Assembly (NCBI GenBank): GCA_035308565.1
Contig: DATGGK010000186.1
Location: 1 to 64,000 of the forward strand
Origin: JANXLS01 sp035308565
Lineage (GTDB): Bacteria > Planctomycetota > SZUA-567 > H5-PLA8
Direction: 5' to 3'
DNA: 64,000 nt
Numbering within the stretch: position 1 is the stretch's first letter; the number at the start of each line of letters is the position of its first letter. This document shows, piece by piece, positions 62,401 through 64,000 of this stretch. A program made the position numbers and the translations under genes. Below the pieces are notes generated by a model. That model was not told the origin of the DNA and searched no databases. It saw only the letters and a list, made by a program, of their open reading frames with translations.

Positions 62401-64000
62401 GGATTGCTGTTGGAGATTCCAAAGTTTCCCGATATTGGGCCGGATAAAGAGATCGCGCCCGTGCCGCCGCCTAATATGGTGAGGCCCGCATTGAGCGACA
62501 CTGGAGTTGAAATCACAAACGAGCCGCTGCCGCTTTGCTGAATGGCCGGCGCGCCGCCGTCGAATTGAATGGCGTTGCCCGTGATGGCATTGCCGCTGTT
62601 GCTGTTGCTCAACGTCATGAGGTTCAAGACAAACGGAGTTGTGGGAATATCGTTGTTGGCCGTGTAGGTGCTCACAAAGCCGCCCAGCGTGGGGAAAATG
62701 AGCGTGGTGGCCACGCCCGGCGCGGGCACAACTCCGGCCGCCCAATTGCCGGCCGTGTTCCAATTCGCGGGCGTGGTGTTCGTGCTCCACGTCGCAGACA
62801 CTGACGCGCCGGCCCCAAAGGTCACTTGAAGGCTGTTTCCAACAAACGCTATGTTGTTGACGTGGAATGCGCCGCCGGTGATCGTCCCAATGAGCGGAGT
62901 AGCCCCGGTGGGAGGCGACGTGGTAGTAATGAGCGTGTAGGTCTGTGGAAAGGTTTGGCCGGTGAAGCCAGGTCCAAAATTAAAATTCACACTCCCGCCG
63001 CTGGCGAACGAGCCATTGACGATGATATTATCGTTATTGGGGCCGCCGGGAACGTCGTTCAAGTCGAAGGTGAGCGATCCGTTGCCGCTCAACGCAAGCC
63101 CGCCCGTCGTCATGGTGCTGACGAGTGTTGACGGCGAACCGGGCACGCCGGGACTGATCGTTCCGCCGCTGGCGGTGACCGTGCCGCCAATGTTGGCCGC
63201 GGTACCGCGCAAGGTTCCGGAGGTTATCGTCACACCCGCCGGGCCTGTCGCGCCGTCCACTTCTAATGTGGGCCCGGAAACGGTGATCAAGCCTGAATTG
63301 GTCGATGCGGTTCCGGTGTTGTTGACAATCACCGTTCCAGTGCCGGTGAGCGTGACGGCGCCGGAATCCGATAGCTGGCCGCTGAGAGTCAAAGGCCCGC
63401 CGGTGTTGGCAATGGTGGTGGCGCTTTGGAAATCGAGCGGGCAGGAAATATTGAGCGCGGCGGAGCCGGATTGGGTCAGCGCCGCGCCAAGTCCGGTGAA
63501 TTGAAGCACGTTGCCGGCTGCGGACGAAATCGTATTGGTGCCGGCGAAGGTGTTGGAATGAGTGAGTTGAGAGACCTGGAACGGCGTCGAGATGTCGTTG
63601 TTCGCATTGATCTGTGTGGTGCCCGGGAAAACGAGTGAATAGCCAGAGCTGCTCACCGGATTGACGTCCCAGTTGGCGGTGGTGGACCAACTTGTCGAAG
63701 GCGCACCGGCGCCGGACCAGGTCGATTTCAGATTCATGACGGCTACAATTTCCTGCGGCGTCAGCACGCGGGCGTAGACGCGCACTTCATCGATCGTATC
63801 GCGTGCCGGGTAAGGAGCACCGGATCCGGCACCTCCGGGCTGGGCGCCGATGATTGCGGTTTGAGATCCACTCACTGCCTCGATTGCAACGCTTGCACCC
63901 CATCCGCTCGTATCGTTTATTACCTGAGTACCGTTAAGGTATCCGAGCTTCGCTTGCTGGCCGGATTGATAGTTGACCGTCATCGCCAAGTGCTGCCATA
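56496..64000 (-). CDS. Giant secreted protein with LamG-like, PATR and C25 peptidase domains, no. 3 (5' end cut)
   Basis: Open to the window edge; 2500 residues are visible and the true start lies outside. The visible N-terminus (WQHLAMTVNYQSGQQAKLGYLNGT ... IDEVRVYARVLTPQEI) is the end of a LamG/concanavalin-like domain. About 1600 residues of Gly/Thr/Asn-rich beta-strand repeats of the autotransporter-associated type follow (GNTYTGGTAINTGSLIIAN and similar). The FN3-like domain is split by a repeat pair at 59105-59178. The C-terminal C25 peptidase domain keeps the His (YIGHGN, 56946-56948) and Cys (IQSTCTGNW, 56835-56837). The chain ends with FAAPTSTGPSLPGTF and has no sorting motif. It aligns with giants 1 and 2 over roughly the last 800 residues. 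Confidence 0.85.
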   Translation of the reverse strand, partial: WQHLAMTVNYQSGQQAKLGYLNGTQVINDTSGWGASVAIEAVSGSQTAIIGAQPGGAGSGAPYPARDTIDEVRVYARVLTPQEIVAVMNLKSTWSGAGAPSTSWSTTANWDVNPVSSSGYSLVFPGTTQINANNDISTPFQVSQLTHSNTFAGTNTISSAAGNVLQFTGLGAALTQSGSAALNISCPLDFQSATTIANTGGPLTLSGQLSDSGAVTLTGTGTVIVNNTGTASTNSGLITVSGPTLEVDGATGPAGVTITSGTLRGTAANIGGTVTASGGTISPGVPGSPSTLVSTMTTGGLALSGNGSLTFDLNDVPGGPNNDNIIVNGSFASGGSVNFNFGPGFTGQTFPQTYTLITTTSPPTGATPLIGTITGGAFHVNNIAFVGNSLQVTFGAGASVSATWSTNTTPANWNTAGNWAAGVVPAPGVATTLIFPTLGGFVSTYTANNDIPTTPFVLNLMTLSNSNSGNAITGNAIQFDGGAPAIQQSGSGSFVISTPVSLNAGLTILGGGTGAISLSGPISGNFGISNSNPGVALTLGNPTGNTYTGGTAINTGSLIIANTSGSATGTGSVTLSPNTSLSGTGAVSGAVTLNGVTTLSPGASAGAIGTLATGSLTLNSNTAVNLDLAAPGTNDQITINGNATFAGTLNVTNSGGLMAPGNYTLFTYTGTATDQGFALFAPVTFGYQLPTTGGVVTLTALAAGGTSTWAATGTANFAKPADWDTMPGASATTALSFPTLASAYVANNNMTGLSVNSIALNSTGNLITGNSIGLQGTSPSITQSAVGNFTIGTPIVLNANTTITPVAGATVTLSGAISGTGGIIIPGPGAGTPAAVTMTGGANTFTGATTVTNNALLLLQNATGGIITNGVLGATSAINITGAEVRVNPTVAPTNLDRPIVFGNGAMLHVATALAANLNPAGAWTINALDAAPAILRYHNTNAYALYMGVPALTVNDPVNDTLRLELNDGGANGGVMDFAPGTASTINCKVVFAGVVGGNSSVAEASGNTGKWYMNNGPYVAAASTPGLFFENAMQVVPGNGARILNTNVTITNGVTSMQGRHTGTALDAGTHDLIFTPGRTVTVMNGARLNFDGDFRGNSQGNTGGIALMANTILQDNATFGFLRSDTIQPGLPATAAAPPTHSYRMMVVGSNVTGSGPASTMILNTDTHDGGYNTINTIVTDGVSVATVTTDNPHLFNVGDFVCITHNVDETGAALNPVPALPVASAAGVTPVTGPVAGDFAVTTVPSPTTFTYACTAAATTLSFTTKPVAGIVGVGFANSVMPIGTTNQVCNLVVNGGLVVSSNAAAGSPVGSTQGSATRISHLLTAARLANLTGTAGFLAPKPADVALTIPNGWATTVPVKLLVSHNVTSGADIKLGLNSAFNNDIVVGLAGDSQATLDANGQTIGGTLRGNGTITNNLILGSGANFWPGLATVTAPPLAGDEFLSLTGNISTGVDFSAGGKFKTILTVNAGTVNKETLIVGGGATVVLGGTSVLSLGVGPGDYGNTDILIIQGFSPNIAAPFSSVLGLPAGWAVVYQSGGTDLVGPPSPVNLADSVVIRATSGAVTPVTIGAFAAENDGVGVLLSWDATSEYRNAGFNVYRQFVAPPLGGSATALGIPARLKAGLHTWTRVNPTLIAGRITNPDAMTYRLYDWPAPGVYEYKLESVSVQGAKQSYAELAGPVCVDAPARVASQSEALGSVAALDSSRKASATGALFEAVTSRDRKGAGTVTESSHDPIGLAFDAQGRLLRAASVTAPTMREPGDARSLAVAARSSDAARGAGTGYAAAPVSSAAALRAFTSARPGTSYTAAKITYDAAGVLRVPQAALPAGFDIRRLAIQREGRAMTALALTPDSLILYAPGYTDDYTDKDALFLRATAASTSAGTLTHASGLFTSNEPVNVNTPATAAQTFHDVYFDFDLRPYNYPPWFSSQYLTGGSDQSFTLNAPNATSSAASLTVELWSLTDSDHALQLLVNGRPAGQAQWSGGGKMVQLTFELDVGSILAGANTIDLVTPGSSDQIAFLHSLSLSYTQALIPGTGTAGATPLTVHNASALTQLTEVANLASSDVWIVDARYPDRAALVPYETQAQADGTYRLRFQAAFGGTGQFLVVPSGQENMPLSISKRSIKPVRLGGTYMATGPAQFGAGVQPLLMKRAKEGLRGTFVDQEQLFDNYNYGRYGPAGIQNAVRSLRPRYLMLLGRTTYDYRNYSGLGVDPLCPTFLVPTSFWAQATSDSMFGDLGRGYPEVAVGRLPVNTPAELSGAVNRILNYAGAPASGVRAHIVADRLDPATADFGAQADTVAAANPDFTWQKNYLGTTFQTSPEVTAAMRDAANGGADWVLYIGHGNSVRLGKDDPRILQTDDLIDNVKDWTGNVVFIQSTCTGNWMAKDVAGFHSIAIQALTQPQGGIAASIGTSTYMVSDAAVDFTNQLLRASTSQRRWGDALMLAQQWAASRAGSSSFYGDLNRTEQIFGDPAMPIFAAPTSTGPSLPGTF
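58666..58690. repeat. Family B repeat inside C25 gene no. 3, copy 1
   Basis: GGCCGCGACCGCAAGGGAGC is the reverse orientation of family B. Another copy is 110 bases away; the two face each other. Confidence 0.7.
58801..58827. repeat. Family B repeat inside C25 gene no. 3, copy 2
   Basis: CGCTCCCTTCCGGTCGCGG encodes TSRDRKGAG in a loosely conserved Ala-rich region where giants 1 and 2 differ in length. Confidence 0.75.
59105..59178. repeat. Inverted pair of family A repeats inside C25 gene no. 3
   Basis: GTAGTCCCGCCTTTAGGCGG and its inverse CCGCCTAAAGGCGGGGCTAC flank a 26-base spacer. On the coding strand it reads QFVAPPLGGS, then IPARLKAGLHTW. It lies between FNVYR and WTRVN. Confidence 0.9.

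Overview
The window reads as chromosome from a GC-rich, Gram-negative bacterium, most likely of the PVC group (Verrucomicrobiota or a close planctomycete-like relative). Pointers are a VWA/DUF4159 giant, three enormous secreted proteins that pair autotransporter-associated beta-strand repeats with a C25 (gingipain-type) peptidase domain, a Tat-signal Gfo/Idh/MocA oxidoreductase, an OprO/OprP-type porin, and many small dispersed palindromic repeats. The lineage is inferred from gene families and was not tested. I saw no rRNA, tRNA, CRISPR array, transposase or prophage.

Layout. 1-520: tail of a gene cut by the window edge. 651-5843 (+): an MscS channel, then C25 giant no. 1. 5888-8241 (-): a higBA toxin-antitoxin pair and a porin. 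8524-16188 (+): nuoJKLMN, the membrane arm of complex I, without nuoA-I. 16270-22514 (-): a run of a PKD/TPR protein, a related PKD membrane protein and bioF. 22711-25171 (-): a serine hydrolase and an odd SUMF1/FGE-like protein. 25209-28733 (-): bifunctional putA, divergent from a PAS-AraC regulator (28839-29642, +). 29587-29982 (-): a small unknown gene. 30330-32550 (+): three envelope/signalling genes (secretin-N-like, FHA, PDZ). 32568-48191 (-): an HD hydrolase, two large secreted proteins, the 2301-residue VWA/DUF4159 protein and a Gfo/Idh/MocA enzyme. 48284 to the right edge (-): C25 giants no. 2 and no. 3 in tandem; no. 3 runs off the window.

The most striking signal is the behaviour of short dispersed repeats. 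At least nine families (called A-I here) occur between genes and also inside coding sequences, always keeping the frame open. They fill every gap of the nuoJKLMN operon, form the C-terminus of NuoM, supply the stop codon of the HD protein, lie against the 5' end of higB, sit inside the proline dehydrogenase domain of PutA and the PAS domain of the regulator, and occur five times in the VWA giant. The three C25 paralogues all carry a repeat in the same loop of the same domain. No. 2 and no. 3 carry an inverted pair of family A there, read in different frames, and no. 1 carries the unrelated family E. This looks like a recurrent in-frame landing site and is the best candidate for something undescribed.
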